Part shown: in pieces, positions 18,295 to 26,166 of the stretch | Layout of the letters: the number at the start of each line of letters is the position of its first letter | How positions within the stretch are numbered: the stretch's first letter is position 1 | Assembly (NCBI GenBank): GCA_964652475.1 | Contig: CAZZCK010000003.1 | Span: forward strand, 1-64,000 | DNA from: QFOX01 sp964652475 | GTDB taxonomy: Bacteria > Pseudomonadota > Alphaproteobacteria > Rickettsiales > UBA3002 | Length of the DNA: 64,000 nt | Direction: 5' to 3' | Made by a program: the position numbers and the translations under genes | Notes under the pieces: model-generated | The model's input: the letters and a program-made list of their open reading frames with translations, nothing else | Databases searched by the model: none | Told to the model about the DNA's origin: nothing

Positions 18295-18394
18295 AGGGTT
18301 TAGGGGTTAGGGGGCAAGGTAGGGATTAGGGATTGGGGATTAGTAAAAATAGAGATTGGCGTGACTAAACCCTATCCCCTAACCCCTAAACCCT
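18295..18394. repeat. Short-word hairpin element between secF and the symporter gene
   Basis: Left arm AGGGTTTAGGGGTTAGGGG (18295-18313) and right arm CCCCTAACCCCTAAACCCT (18376-18394) are perfect inverted copies over 19 bases. Between them are further 7-base words (GGGATTA, GGGATTG, GGGATTA). The right arm contributes the TAG stop codon of the symporter gene. Confidence 0.85.
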
Positions 18395-19646
18395 AACTAT
18401 AATACACTTCTTTGTTATGGGTGCCTTCGGTCGCATCGACAATCAGCGTGATCGCGCAATCGCCGGTGATATTAATGGTTGTGCGCAGCATATCGAGCAC
18501 ACGATCAACGCCGAGCAATAAGCCAATGCCCTCAATCGGCAAGCCGACCGAATGCAGCACCATGCCCATAAAAATAATCGAGCCAGAAGGGATGCCTGCC
18601 GCACCGATCGAGCCCAGTGTGCAGGTGAGCAGTAGTACACCGTAATCGAGCATGGTGAGCTCGATGCCAAAGAATTGGGCAAAAAACAGGGCGCAGATGC
18701 CAAGGTAAATCGCCGTGCCATCCATGTTGATGCAAGCGCCCAGCGGTAACAAAAACTGGGTCGATTGCGCGCTCACGCCAAGCTTGGTTTCCGATTCCCG
18801 CATCGCCGTAGTGAGGGTTGCTTTCGAGCTACTGGTCGAAAAGGCCATAAGCTGGGTCGCCACCAGCTTGCGGTAAAACACCAGCGGGTTGAGATGAGCG
18901 ATCACCCCGATCAGCACACCGAACAGCACGTATTGGAACGCGCAGGCCGCAATCACTGCGGCGCACAGCTTGGCCAGAATTTTGATGATTTCAACCCCCT
19001 GCGTGCCGACCGACCAGGCCATAAAGCCAAACACCGCCATGGGGGCGAGGCGCACAATATACTCGATCATTTTGAAAACAATCTGGCCGAAATCAAAAAT
19101 CACCTGACGGGGGCGGGCGGCTTTTTCGCCCATCATGTTCATGGTGATGCCAAACAGCACCGAGAACACCACCACCTGCAGCAGGTTGGCTTCGGCGAAC
19201 GAGGCAAAGACGTTGGTCGAAATCAGGTTGAGCAGGAAGTCTTTCACCGTCGGCGGTGGGGCCTCCGCCGCGGCGGGCAGGCCACTGGCAAATTCGTTGA
19301 TGTTGACATGCAGTCCAAGCCCCGGCTCGAACAAGGTGCCAGCGGTCAGGCCGATGATGACCGCAAACACGGCCGTAAACAAATACGCGCCAACCCCTTT
19401 CATGCCCACGCGCTTGAAGTTTGCGCCATCGCCCATGCTGGTCATGCCCGAAACGAGGGCGAGGAAAATCAGCGGCACCACCACCATTTTGATGAGGTTG
19501 ATGAAAATCGTGCCGAGGATTTTGAACCCCGCCGCATCTTCCTTCAGCACAAAGCCAGTGATAATGCCCAAAATCAGGCATAAAATCACCTGCTGCCACA
19601 TTTTGAGGCCAAAAATCGTAAATTCTTTAACGTCTGCGCCAGCCAT
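18393..19646 (-). CDS. Dicarboxylate/amino acid:cation symporter (DAACS family)
   Basis: 417 residues with about eight membrane segments and two re-entrant loops. Family landmarks include the Ser-rich stretch AFSTSSSKATLTTAM, then GACINMDGTAIYLG, and the second hairpin GIPSGSIIFMGMVL. The protein imports glutamate, aspartate or C4-dicarboxylates with Na+ or H+. It ends inside the hairpin element at 18295-18394. GAGGT precedes the ATG. Substrate specificity between GltP-like and DctA-like cannot be decided; the NMDGTA motif is shared by both. Confidence 0.88.
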   Translation of the reverse strand: MAGADVKEFTIFGLKMWQQVILCLILGIITGFVLKEDAAGFKILGTIFINLIKMVVVPLIFLALVSGMTSMGDGANFKRVGMKGVGAYLFTAVFAVIIGLTAGTLFEPGLGLHVNINEFASGLPAAAEAPPPTVKDFLLNLISTNVFASFAEANLLQVVVFSVLFGITMNMMGEKAARPRQVIFDFGQIVFKMIEYIVRLAPMAVFGFMAWSVGTQGVEIIKILAKLCAAVIAACAFQYVLFGVLIGVIAHLNPLVFYRKLVATQLMAFSTSSSKATLTTAMRESETKLGVSAQSTQFLLPLGACINMDGTAIYLGICALFFAQFFGIELTMLDYGVLLLTCTLGSIGAAGIPSGSIIFMGMVLHSVGLPIEGIGLLLGVDRVLDMLRTTINITGDCAITLIVDATEGTHNKEVYYS

Positions 19647-19694
19647 GGAATTTACCTCATGCGTTACCCGCTAGGGGCTAAAACGGCCGCCACC

Positions 19695-19720
19695 CTAGCA
19701 GCGCCCACGCGCTTTGCTAG
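19695..19720. terminator. Hairpin between brnA and symporter gene
   Basis: CTAGCAGCGC (19695-19704) pairs with GCGCTTTGCTAG (19709-19720), followed on the plus strand by CAATTTTTAT. It lies just after the 3' end of the minus-strand brnA. The T-run is on the plus strand, so as a terminator it would stop plus-strand transcription, and its role is uncertain. Confidence 0.35.
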
Positions 19721-19760
19721 CAATTTTTATAGGTGGGTGTGCAGTGCAGCATTTGAGCTT

Positions 19761-20024
19761 TTAGCGTTTGCTCTTCTGGGCAATATACTCGCGCAAGGCG
19801 GCATTGATCGCGGTCTGGTATTTCGGCGAGTTGGCCTTGAACCAGGCGAGAATATCGGCATCAAAGCGGATGGTCGCCGATTGTTTGATGGGGCGATAGA
19901 ACATGCCCTGTACGGCTCCATCCCAGTTCAGCCGTTCAGGAATATCCTCGAGGTTGATGTCCTCGTCGGTCATGGCCTTGAGACGAGCGATGCGTGACTT
20001 TTTTTCAGCGTTTGCGTTTTTCAT
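19761..20024 (-). CDS. brnA: BrnA-family antitoxin
   Basis: 87 residues. The C-terminal part has the BrnA-type ribbon-helix-helix region ATIRFDADILAWFKANSPKY followed by QTAINAALREYI. In BrnT/BrnA systems the antitoxin dimer binds the toxin and represses the shared promoter. ATG 20024 is chosen because the upstream in-frame codons lie inside the toxin gene. The start overlaps the toxin's 3' end by 20 bases, as is usual for this pair (toxin first). Confidence 0.85.
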   Translation of the reverse strand: MKNANAEKKSRIARLKAMTDEDINLEDIPERLNWDGAVQGMFYRPIKQSATIRFDADILAWFKANSPKYQTAINAALREYIAQKSKR

Positions 20025-20292
20025 AAATTCTCCGTTCCTGTTTGGTTGCCCGGCGCGCCGAGATAATGCGTACCACTTCCTCATTATCATCGGTGACATG
20101 CGTATGCACGACTAGCAGCAACACAATGGCCTTGGTCATTCCCAGTGCTTGTAGCCGTTCTTCCTGTGTACAGCGCTCATCAATCGTCGATAGGTAGAAC
20201 GGATCACAGAATACCTCGCGCGCCATGGCAAAATCGACATCATGCTTAGCGATGTTGGATTGATTCTTGCGCTCGTCCCACTCAAATTTCAC
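20005..20292 (-). CDS. brnT: BrnT-family ribonuclease toxin
   Basis: 95 residues of the RelE-like BrnT fold. The pattern EWDERKNQSNIAKHDVDFAMA at the N-terminus and VRIISARRATKQERRIYE near the C-terminus are family hallmarks; the latter carries basic catalytic residues. BrnT cuts RNA and inhibits translation until neutralised by BrnA. The AT-rich region upstream holds a palindrome that is a likely BrnA operator. The local base composition differs from the surrounding housekeeping genes. Confidence 0.88.
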   Translation of the reverse strand: MKFEWDERKNQSNIAKHDVDFAMAREVFCDPFYLSTIDERCTQEERLQALGMTKAIVLLLVVHTHVTDDNEEVVRIISARRATKQERRIYEKRKR

Positions 20293-20305
20293 GACACCTC
20301 GCCAG

Positions 20306-20339
20306 TAATTACAATAATGTAACTACAAATTTGTAATTA
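20306..20339 (-). promoter_or_regulatory. Candidate operator of the brnTA promoter
   Basis: TAATTACAA (20306-20314) and TTGTAATTA (20331-20339) are perfect 9-base inverted arms. A second palindrome, ACAAATTTGT (20325-20334), sits inside. The site lies 14-47 bases upstream of the brnT ATG, where an autoregulatory antitoxin operator is expected. Confidence 0.6.
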
Positions 20340-20512
20340 TGTCAAGTGATGCATGAGAGATTGGGGGTATCGATCAGGCTTATTTCCTCATTTTTCTTAA
20401 AAAACCCGCCAGATTCATCAAATTTTAAGCATTTATTAATGGAAAATTAACGGGGGGGTACTCTGCAGAGACTACTAATCTGGCAATTAACCCTAAAAAA
20501 TGGAGAATTTTT

Positions 20513-20821
20513 ATGACAAAGCCTAGAAATCCACAGGACAATGCACAGGCCGAGGCGGATAGGCTTATTCGTGGTATGGATGCTGCTGACGGCACACTTG
20601 ATCGCAAAATTCATAAAAAGTCCGCACTTAAATTTATTAGCGACGAAACAGACAGTATTTTAGACAACTACCTAGATAAAGGTGACGTAAAAGATGTGGG
20701 TAAGGTCGTAGACAGCCTCAAGGTAGCTGCGGCCCTACAAACGTGGTTGGAAGATCCTAAAACTCCGAACGTTGTGGAAACGAAAAATGCACCCAGAAAT
20801 GCACCCAGGACTATACGTTAA
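20513..20821 (+). CDS. Hypothetical protein, 102 aa
   Basis: A small charged, Asp/Lys-rich soluble protein with no recognised domain. The middle (KFISDETDSILDNYLDKGDV) is probably helical. Near the C-terminus the sequence NAPRNAPR comes from a tandem duplication of AAATGCACCCAG. GGAG stands eight bases before the ATG, which supports expression. AT-rich composition and a position next to the toxin-antitoxin pair suggest acquired DNA. The 220 bases between brnT and this gene contain only the operator and AT-rich sequence. Confidence 0.55.
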   Translation: MTKPRNPQDNAQAEADRLIRGMDAADGTLDRKIHKKSALKFISDETDSILDNYLDKGDVKDVGKVVDSLKVAAALQTWLEDPKTPNVVETKNAPRNAPRTIR

Positions 20822-20845
20822 TAAACCCAAACGAAACGTATAGTC
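20809..20845. terminator. Inverted repeat at the end of the 102-aa gene
   Basis: GACTATACGTT (20809-20819) and AACGTATAGTC (20835-20845) are perfect 11-base arms with a 15-base loop; the left arm includes the end of the coding sequence. No strong T-run follows, so it is a weak terminator candidate or a protein-binding site. Confidence 0.4.
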
Positions 20846-20869
20846 GAAATCTTACAATTTTGTCATTCC

Positions 20870-20922
20870 TACGAAGGCGAGAATCGCTTTTATTTCTTGA
20901 AGTGGATTCCCGCCTTTTTCTT
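20870..20922. repeat. Degenerate GTCATTCC...GGATTCCCGCC palindromic repeat
   Basis: GTCATTCCTACGAAGGCGAGAA and the later GTGGATTCCCGCCTTTTTC resemble the two halves of the common bacterial intergenic repeat of the type GTCATTCCCGCGAAGGCGGG. The halves are partly complementary. It ends at the stop codon of the deoxyhypusine-synthase-like gene. Confidence 0.5.
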
Positions 20923-21979
20923 ACGCAAACATCTTCGCGAATTCGCGCTTGGCGCGGTTCTTCCAATGGCCACGGTGATAGGCGTCCGAGCACATCAGTG
21001 GCATGACGGAACCTGCCTCGGCGAACACCATTTGCTCAAGCGCAGTATCGACCTTGCCCCAGCTGCAGGCTTCTTTCAGGGTGCTGCTGCTGCATGCGCC
21101 GTCGCGCACATCGGCGATCGTCACCTGCACGGCATATTTATGCATCGCCACATCGTCATGGCCGAGGATTTCGGCACAGACCACGGTGTCTTGGGTGAAG
21201 TTCTTCGGCACGCCGCCACCGACCATGAGCAGGCCCGTGGTGCCGGCTTTGATTTTAATGTCCGTCAGTTCGCGGAAATCGGCGATGGCATCGAGCATCA
21301 TGTGCTTTTTGGGGTTATCGACCTGGTGCTTCACGAGGCCAAACCCGGCCGAGGAATCGACGAACGCAGGGCAGAAAATCGGCACGTTATGCTCGTAGGC
21401 GAGCTGCACGAGGGAATCTTTTTTCTTGGCGTTGCCGTTGGCCAGCCACTTGCCCATCTCGCGGATGAACTCGCGGCTGCTGTAACCGCGTGGCTCAAGC
21501 GAGTTGGCGATCTCAAGAATCGTATGGTCGCAGGCTTGCAGCTCTTCTTCATCGATATACGTGTCGTAGATACGGTCGATATAGAGGTCGCGCAGGTATT
21601 TGTCGTCCTGCCCTGAAGCCGAACCTTGGTAATGTTTGAAGCCCAGCGCTTCGAAGAAATCCATATCGACGATGCTGGCACCCGTGGCCACAATCGCATC
21701 CACCATGTTGAAGCGGATGAGGTCAGCGTAGAGCTTCATGCAGCCGCCAGCCGAAGTGCTACCCGCGAGGGTGAGGATGACAGAGCAGTCTTTATCGGCC
21801 AGCATTTGGTTATAAATGCTCGTGGCGCGCGCAAGGTCGCGGCTGGTGAAGCTCATGTTGGTCATGCCGTCGATGATCGGGCGGGCATCGAAGCTGGTGA
21901 AATCGATATGCTCAACGGTTTTGCCGAGCAGTTCAGCTTTGGCGTTCGATTTGCTTTTGGTTTTCGTGGCAGCGGTCAT
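20921..21979 (-). CDS. Deoxyhypusine synthase-like polyamine aminobutyltransferase
   Basis: 352 residues. Matches deoxyhypusine synthase along its length: LTLAGSTSAGGCMK for NAD binding, VDSSAGFGLV, LLMVGGGVPKN, and CSWGKV near the C-terminus carrying the lysine that forms the enzyme-imine intermediate. Bacteria lack hypusinated eIF5A, so bacterial homologues move the spermidine aminobutyl group to a small amine (homospermidine- or guanidino-polyamine-type products). The exact acceptor here is unknown. The start is taken at 21979 because GGAG lies seven bases before this ATG; an ATG 36 bases upstream lacks such a site. Confidence 0.85.
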   Translation of the reverse strand: MTAATKTKSKSNAKAELLGKTVEHIDFTSFDARPIIDGMTNMSFTSRDLARATSIYNQMLADKDCSVILTLAGSTSAGGCMKLYADLIRFNMVDAIVATGASIVDMDFFEALGFKHYQGSASGQDDKYLRDLYIDRIYDTYIDEEELQACDHTILEIANSLEPRGYSSREFIREMGKWLANGNAKKKDSLVQLAYEHNVPIFCPAFVDSSAGFGLVKHQVDNPKKHMMLDAIADFRELTDIKIKAGTTGLLMVGGGVPKNFTQDTVVCAEILGHDDVAMHKYAVQVTIADVRDGACSSSTLKEACSWGKVDTALEQMVFAEAGSVMPLMCSDAYHRGHWKNRAKREFAKMFA

Positions 21980-22107
21980 GCGGTTCTCCAAATCAATAAA
22001 CGAGATTCTATTCATGCGATCATGGCGAGCGTTTAGCCAACCAATCCCACTTTGCCAAGCAAAGAAAATAGCGACGACGCATGGGTGCGCGCTATGACCG
22101 AATCACG

Positions 22108-22168
22108 AGGCAGCGCTTGCCATGCGCGCGCGGCTTTGCTAGTTTGCCTAAAAAATAGGCAGCGCTTG
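22108..22168 (+). promoter_or_regulatory. Pair of direct repeats upstream of ntrC
   Basis: AGGCAGCGCTTG occurs at 22108-22119 and again at 22157-22168, 49 bases apart, 34-94 bases before the ntrC start. Each contains the palindrome AGCGCT. They could be regulator sites in the ntrC promoter; this is inference from position. Confidence 0.3.
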
Positions 22169-22201
22169 GGGTGCTGCCATGTAAAGAAAAGCGAGGCAGC
22201 G

Positions 22202-23770
22202 ATGAATGTTTCCCTCCAATCGAACCCAAAAACCGTCCTGCTTGCCGACGACGATGCGGCGATCCTGACGGTGCTCAGCCGTGCCATGAAGCAAGCCGGT
22301 TACACCGTGATGGCGAGCGATACCATTTCCGACATTGATGCCTGGGTGGCGCAAGGCCTGGGCGACGCCGTGGTGACGGATGTTACCATGCCGCGTGGTA
22401 ATGGGCTCGACGGCCTCGCCCGCTGGCGGATGAAACGCCCCGAGATGCCGGTGATCGTGATGAGTGCGCATAACACGCTGCTCAATGCCGCCAAGGCGCA
22501 GGAGCTGGGCGCGGTGACGTTTTTGCCCAAGCCGTTTGATCTTGAGGTGCTCATGGGGGCACTTGAGCGAGTCGTCAGTCATCCGTCCTTAGGTGTTAGT
22601 AACCATCCTCACGACTCACGACTCACGACTGACGACTCAGAGGGCATGGTGCGTATCAGCGACGACCTCGTGTTAGTCGGCAAATCAGCGGCCATGAAAC
22701 AGGTATTCGCCACCCTCGCCAAGCTGATCGGGAATGATCTGACTGTGCTCATCCGTGGCGAAAGTGGTACGGGCAAGGAGCGCGTGGCCCAGGCGTTGCA
22801 TGCCTTATCGCGCCGCAAAGCCAAGCCGTTTGTGGCCCTCAATATGGCCGCCATCCCGCGTGAGCTGATTGAGTCGGCCCTGTTTGGTCACGAGAAAGGT
22901 GCCTTCACCGGCGCGCACAGTAAACAGATCGGCGCTTTCGAGCAAGCGATGGGCGGCACGCTGTTTCTCGATGAAATTGGCGATATGCCGATGGAGGCGC
23001 AGACACGCCTGTTGCGCGTGCTGCAGGAGCAACAGGTGACCCCCATCGGCGCCACGAAAGCGATTCCGACCGATGTGCGGGTGATCGCCGCCACCCACCG
23101 CGATCTGGCGGCGCTGGTCGCGCGTGGTGACTTCCGCGAAGATCTCTATTTCCGGCTGCATGTGGTGCCGCTGGCCTTGCCTGCACTACGCGCGCATGTC
23201 GAGGATATCCCGCTGCTGGTCGATTATTTTATGGGCCTTGCCAGCCGCCGCGGTTTGCGCGCCAAAACGCTCGATCAGGCGGCAATGGCCGAGCTCATGG
23301 CTCATTCATGGCCGGGCAATGTGCGCGAGCTGGAGCATCTCATCTATCGTCTGTGCGCGCTCGTCAGCCATGAGCGGGTGACCGGCGACGATGTGCTCGC
23401 CGTGCTTGCCCCGAGCCCACCGCTCGCGCTGGCGGTGGCGGATGGGCGGCCAAGCGAAGGGCTAACCCTGCACCGTACCAATGCGAGCGTGACCAGCGAG
23501 CGCAATCTTGGTACCGTGATCGAGGCATGGCTTGCCACCCAGATCGACGGCTACTTCGCCGCTTATGGCGATGCCTTACCACCGCCAGGCCTTTACGACC
23601 GGCTGCTGATGCGCCTCGAGAAACCCTTGATTACCGCAACGCTTCGCGCGACGGCGGGTAACCAGATCAAGGCCGCTGAGATACTCGGCATCAACCGCAA
23701 CACGCTGCGCAAAAAAATGCGTCTGCTTGCGATCAGCGCCAAATCACTGATGCTGAAAGACGCGGCGTGA
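22202..23770 (+). CDS. ntrC: NtrC-family sigma-54-dependent response regulator
   Basis: 522 residues in three domains. The receiver (about 10-120) has its phosphoacceptor Asp60 in VVTDVTMP and the Lys in LPKPFD. The AAA+ domain (about 150-390) has Walker A GESGTGKE, the sigma-54 contact GAFTGA and Walker B LFLDEIGD. A Fis-type helix-turn-helix ends the protein (QIKAAEILGINRNTLRKKM). ATG 22202 has GAGG five bases before it; the longer upstream frame is not conserved. The receiver-AAA linker (residues 123-146) is encoded by a palindromic repeat insertion. ntrB is not upstream; ntrY follows with a GTGA overlap. Confidence 0.92.
   Translation: MNVSLQSNPKTVLLADDDAAILTVLSRAMKQAGYTVMASDTISDIDAWVAQGLGDAVVTDVTMPRGNGLDGLARWRMKRPEMPVIVMSAHNTLLNAAKAQELGAVTFLPKPFDLEVLMGALERVVSHPSLGVSNHPHDSRLTTDDSEGMVRISDDLVLVGKSAAMKQVFATLAKLIGNDLTVLIRGESGTGKERVAQALHALSRRKAKPFVALNMAAIPRELIESALFGHEKGAFTGAHSKQIGAFEQAMGGTLFLDEIGDMPMEAQTRLLRVLQEQQVTPIGATKAIPTDVRVIAATHRDLAALVARGDFREDLYFRLHVVPLALPALRAHVEDIPLLVDYFMGLASRRGLRAKTLDQAAMAELMAHSWPGNVRELEHLIYRLCALVSHERVTGDDVLAVLAPSPPLALAVADGRPSEGLTLHRTNASVTSERNLGTVIEAWLATQIDGYFAAYGDALPPPGLYDRLLMRLEKPLITATLRATAGNQIKAAEILGINRNTLRKKMRLLAISAKSLMLKDAA
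22569..22638. repeat. In-frame palindromic repeat in the ntrC linker
   Basis: GAGTCGTCAGTC (22569-22580) and GACTGACGACTC (22627-22638) are perfect 12-base inverted arms. The right side is made of 7-base words (CTCACGA repeated, then CTGACGA). It encodes the stretch SHPSLGVSNHPHDSRLTTDD between receiver and AAA+ domains without a frameshift. Confidence 0.75.
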
Positions 23771-25950
23771 TCACGATGGTCGATCATCCAGCCACTCCCG
23801 CACGCTCCTTCATGAAGGAGGCCCGCGCCCATTACCGTATGCCCGCCGGCAAGTGGCTGGGGGGAATTTTGCTGCTGCTGTTTTTTGGCTTAGTGGCGCT
23901 GGTGCTGAAAGCCGATCAGGCGTATTTCGGCAGTGTCTCGCCCAAACGCACGGTGCTGCTCGTGTTGCTCGACCTCACCGCCATGCTGATCCTGATGGTC
24001 ACCATCGTCCAATACCGCGCCCGGCGGCTCTGGAGCCGTGCCCATGACGGGGTACTTGGCACCCGGCTGCAATCGCGCATTATCGTCATGTTTACCGCGA
24101 TCGCGATTATCCCCACCGTGATTGTTGCAAGCTTCTCGATCTTGTTTTTCAATGTCGGTATCAAATCCTGGTTCGATCATCAGGTCAGCGGCGCGCTTGA
24201 AGGCTCGGTCGAAGTCGCTACCGCCTATGTCGAGGAGCGAAAAGAAGCGATCCGCACCGACGCGCTCGCCGTGGGCGCGGCGATTCAGGCTAACCAGATC
24301 GAGGCCTTCGCTAACCCACTCAACCTGACACAATTTCTCACCACCCAAATCAACGCGCGTAACTTATCCGAGGCGATTGTGTTCGATCGGCAGCGCGTTC
24401 TGGCGCGTACGGCCCTCAGCTTCTCGCTCATTTTCGAGCAGTTCCCGGAGGAAGTATTAGCGCGCGCCGATAGCGGCCAAGTGGCGGTATTCAGCGACAA
24501 TCAGGATAAAATTGTTGGCGTAGTGCGCATCAGCCCGGTCTACGGTCACTATTTAATGGTGTCGCGCGTGGTGGCGCCCAATGTTGTGGCGCATATGCAA
24601 ACGGCACGCAGCACGGTCAGCGAATATCATCGGTTACAAACCGATTTGGCGACCTTGCAGCAGCAGTTCTTTGTCGTCTTCATCCTGATTGCATTGTTGA
24701 TTTTGCTCACCGCCTTATGGGCCGGGATTTTGCTTGCCGTGCGCCTGATCGAGCCATTGCGCGCGCTAATGGCGGCGACCGAACATGTGCGCGGGGGTGA
24801 CTATGCCGTGCGTGTCCCCGAAGGCCGCAGCGACGACGAGATCGCCAATCTGGGCCGCACCTTCAACCGTATGACCGGCCAGCTCGAATCCACCCGCCGC
24901 GATTTGATCGAGGCCAACCGCCTGGCGGATGAACGCCGCCGCTTTACCGAAGCGGTGCTGCTTGGGGTCTCCGCCGGGGTGATCGCGCTCGATCTCAACC
25001 ATCGGGTCAACCTGCATAACCGCACCGCGCTCGAGCTATTGGGGCATGCCACCAGCATCAACGGTACCGAAATTGCGCGCGTTCTGCCCGGGGTCGAGCC
25101 ATTATTGCGCGAGGCCGAGGCCCGGCCCGAGCGCGTGGTCAGCGGCCAGCTCGTGGTCGATGTGGGCGAAAAGCGCGTCACCTTGCATGTGCAGGTCACG
25201 GCCGAACGCTTCGCCGAGGTGATCGAAAAATACATCGTCACCTTCGATGATATCACCGCCCTGGTGTCGGCCCAGCGCACTGCCGCTTGGGCGGATGTGG
25301 CGCGGCGCATTGCCCATGAAATTAAAAACCCGCTGACGCCGATCACCCTCTCGGCCGAGCGCTTACGCAAAAAATTCCGCGACGCCATAGGTGCGCAAGA
25401 GCAAGAAAGTTTCGATAAATACCTCGATACCATCGCCCGGCATACCCGCGATATTGGCCATATGGTCGAGGAGTTTGTCGCCTATGCGCGCCTACCCAGT
25501 TCGGTATTTCGCACGGCCGATCTGGTGTTGGTGGTGCGCAAAACCATCTTTTCCGCGCAGACATCCTATCCGCAGGTGCGTTTCTCAAGCCAGATCAGTG
25601 CGCCAACATTGGCTTTCCTTTGCGACGAGGCGCAGCTTGGCCAGGCCTTGCTTAACCTGCTGAAAAATGCTGCCGAGGCCTTGGAAAACGCCCCCGAGAA
25701 ACAGGTGACCGTGACACTCGATGCGACCGCAAGCGCCATCACCCTCACTGTCGAGGATACCGGGCCGGGCTTTCCAGCCGACCAGATGGCACGCCTGACC
25801 GAGCCGTATGTCACCACCCGCGCCAAAGGTACCGGGCTTGGCCTGGCCATCGTCAAGCGCAGCGTCGAGGAGCATAAAGGCACGCTGACCCTGAGCAACG
25901 CCGAGCATGGTGGCGCGCGGGTGACCATCCAGTTTCCGCTTGTGGCCTAG
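23767..25950 (+). CDS. ntrY: NtrY-family membrane sensor histidine kinase
   Basis: 727 residues. The N-terminal part has several membrane helices (about 28-50, 60-80, 100-125) and another near 300-325, enclosing a periplasmic sensor region. HAMP, PAS, HisKA with the phosphorylated His in RRIAHEIKNPLTPI, and a HATPase domain (EDTGPGFP, GTGLGLAIVKRSV) follow. In alphaproteobacteria NtrY partners NtrX and cross-talks with NtrC in nitrogen and redox control. Here it follows ntrC directly and no ntrX follows, so NtrC may be its cognate regulator. The GTG start overlaps the ntrC stop. Confidence 0.92.
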   Translation: MITMVDHPATPARSFMKEARAHYRMPAGKWLGGILLLLFFGLVALVLKADQAYFGSVSPKRTVLLVLLDLTAMLILMVTIVQYRARRLWSRAHDGVLGTRLQSRIIVMFTAIAIIPTVIVASFSILFFNVGIKSWFDHQVSGALEGSVEVATAYVEERKEAIRTDALAVGAAIQANQIEAFANPLNLTQFLTTQINARNLSEAIVFDRQRVLARTALSFSLIFEQFPEEVLARADSGQVAVFSDNQDKIVGVVRISPVYGHYLMVSRVVAPNVVAHMQTARSTVSEYHRLQTDLATLQQQFFVVFILIALLILLTALWAGILLAVRLIEPLRALMAATEHVRGGDYAVRVPEGRSDDEIANLGRTFNRMTGQLESTRRDLIEANRLADERRRFTEAVLLGVSAGVIALDLNHRVNLHNRTALELLGHATSINGTEIARVLPGVEPLLREAEARPERVVSGQLVVDVGEKRVTLHVQVTAERFAEVIEKYIVTFDDITALVSAQRTAAWADVARRIAHEIKNPLTPITLSAERLRKKFRDAIGAQEQESFDKYLDTIARHTRDIGHMVEEFVAYARLPSSVFRTADLVLVVRKTIFSAQTSYPQVRFSSQISAPTLAFLCDEAQLGQALLNLLKNAAEALENAPEKQVTVTLDATASAITLTVEDTGPGFPADQMARLTEPYVTTRAKGTGLGLAIVKRSVEEHKGTLTLSNAEHGGARVTIQFPLVA

Positions 25951-26042
25951 CGGTGGTAGGAGCCGTGCTCGAAAATCCCTTGACTTGCCCGCCCGCGCAT
26001 GCTGTATCAGCCCCCTGTTTTGGCGGCGCATGCGCCATCCAT

Positions 26043-26117
26043 GGCCCCTTCGTCTAGTGGTTAGGACGCCTCCCTTTCACGGAGGTAGCACGAGTTCGAA
26101 TCTCGTAGGGGTCACCA
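26043..26117 (+). tRNA. tRNA-Glu (UUC)
   Basis: A 75-base cloverleaf. The acceptor stem GGCCCCT pairs with AGGGGTC, the anticodon stem is CCTCC/GGAGG with loop CTTTCAC (anticodon TTC), and the T-arm is CGAGTTCGAATCTCG. The CCA end is encoded. Its 3' end is duplicated at 27023-27039. Confidence 0.96.
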
Positions 26118-26166
26118 TTTCTTCAAAATGAAGAAAATCGCTTAATATCCATTATAATTCAGCATT

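Noticed and set aside
18765..19583. 272-codon plus-strand frame opposite the symporter gene
   Set aside because: His/Arg/Gln-rich shadow of a membrane protein gene.
26118..26136. Terminator just after tRNA-Glu (TTTCTTCA/TGAAGAAA)
   Set aside because: The stem is short and pure A/T/C-G poor, and no T-run follows; too weak to report as a feature.
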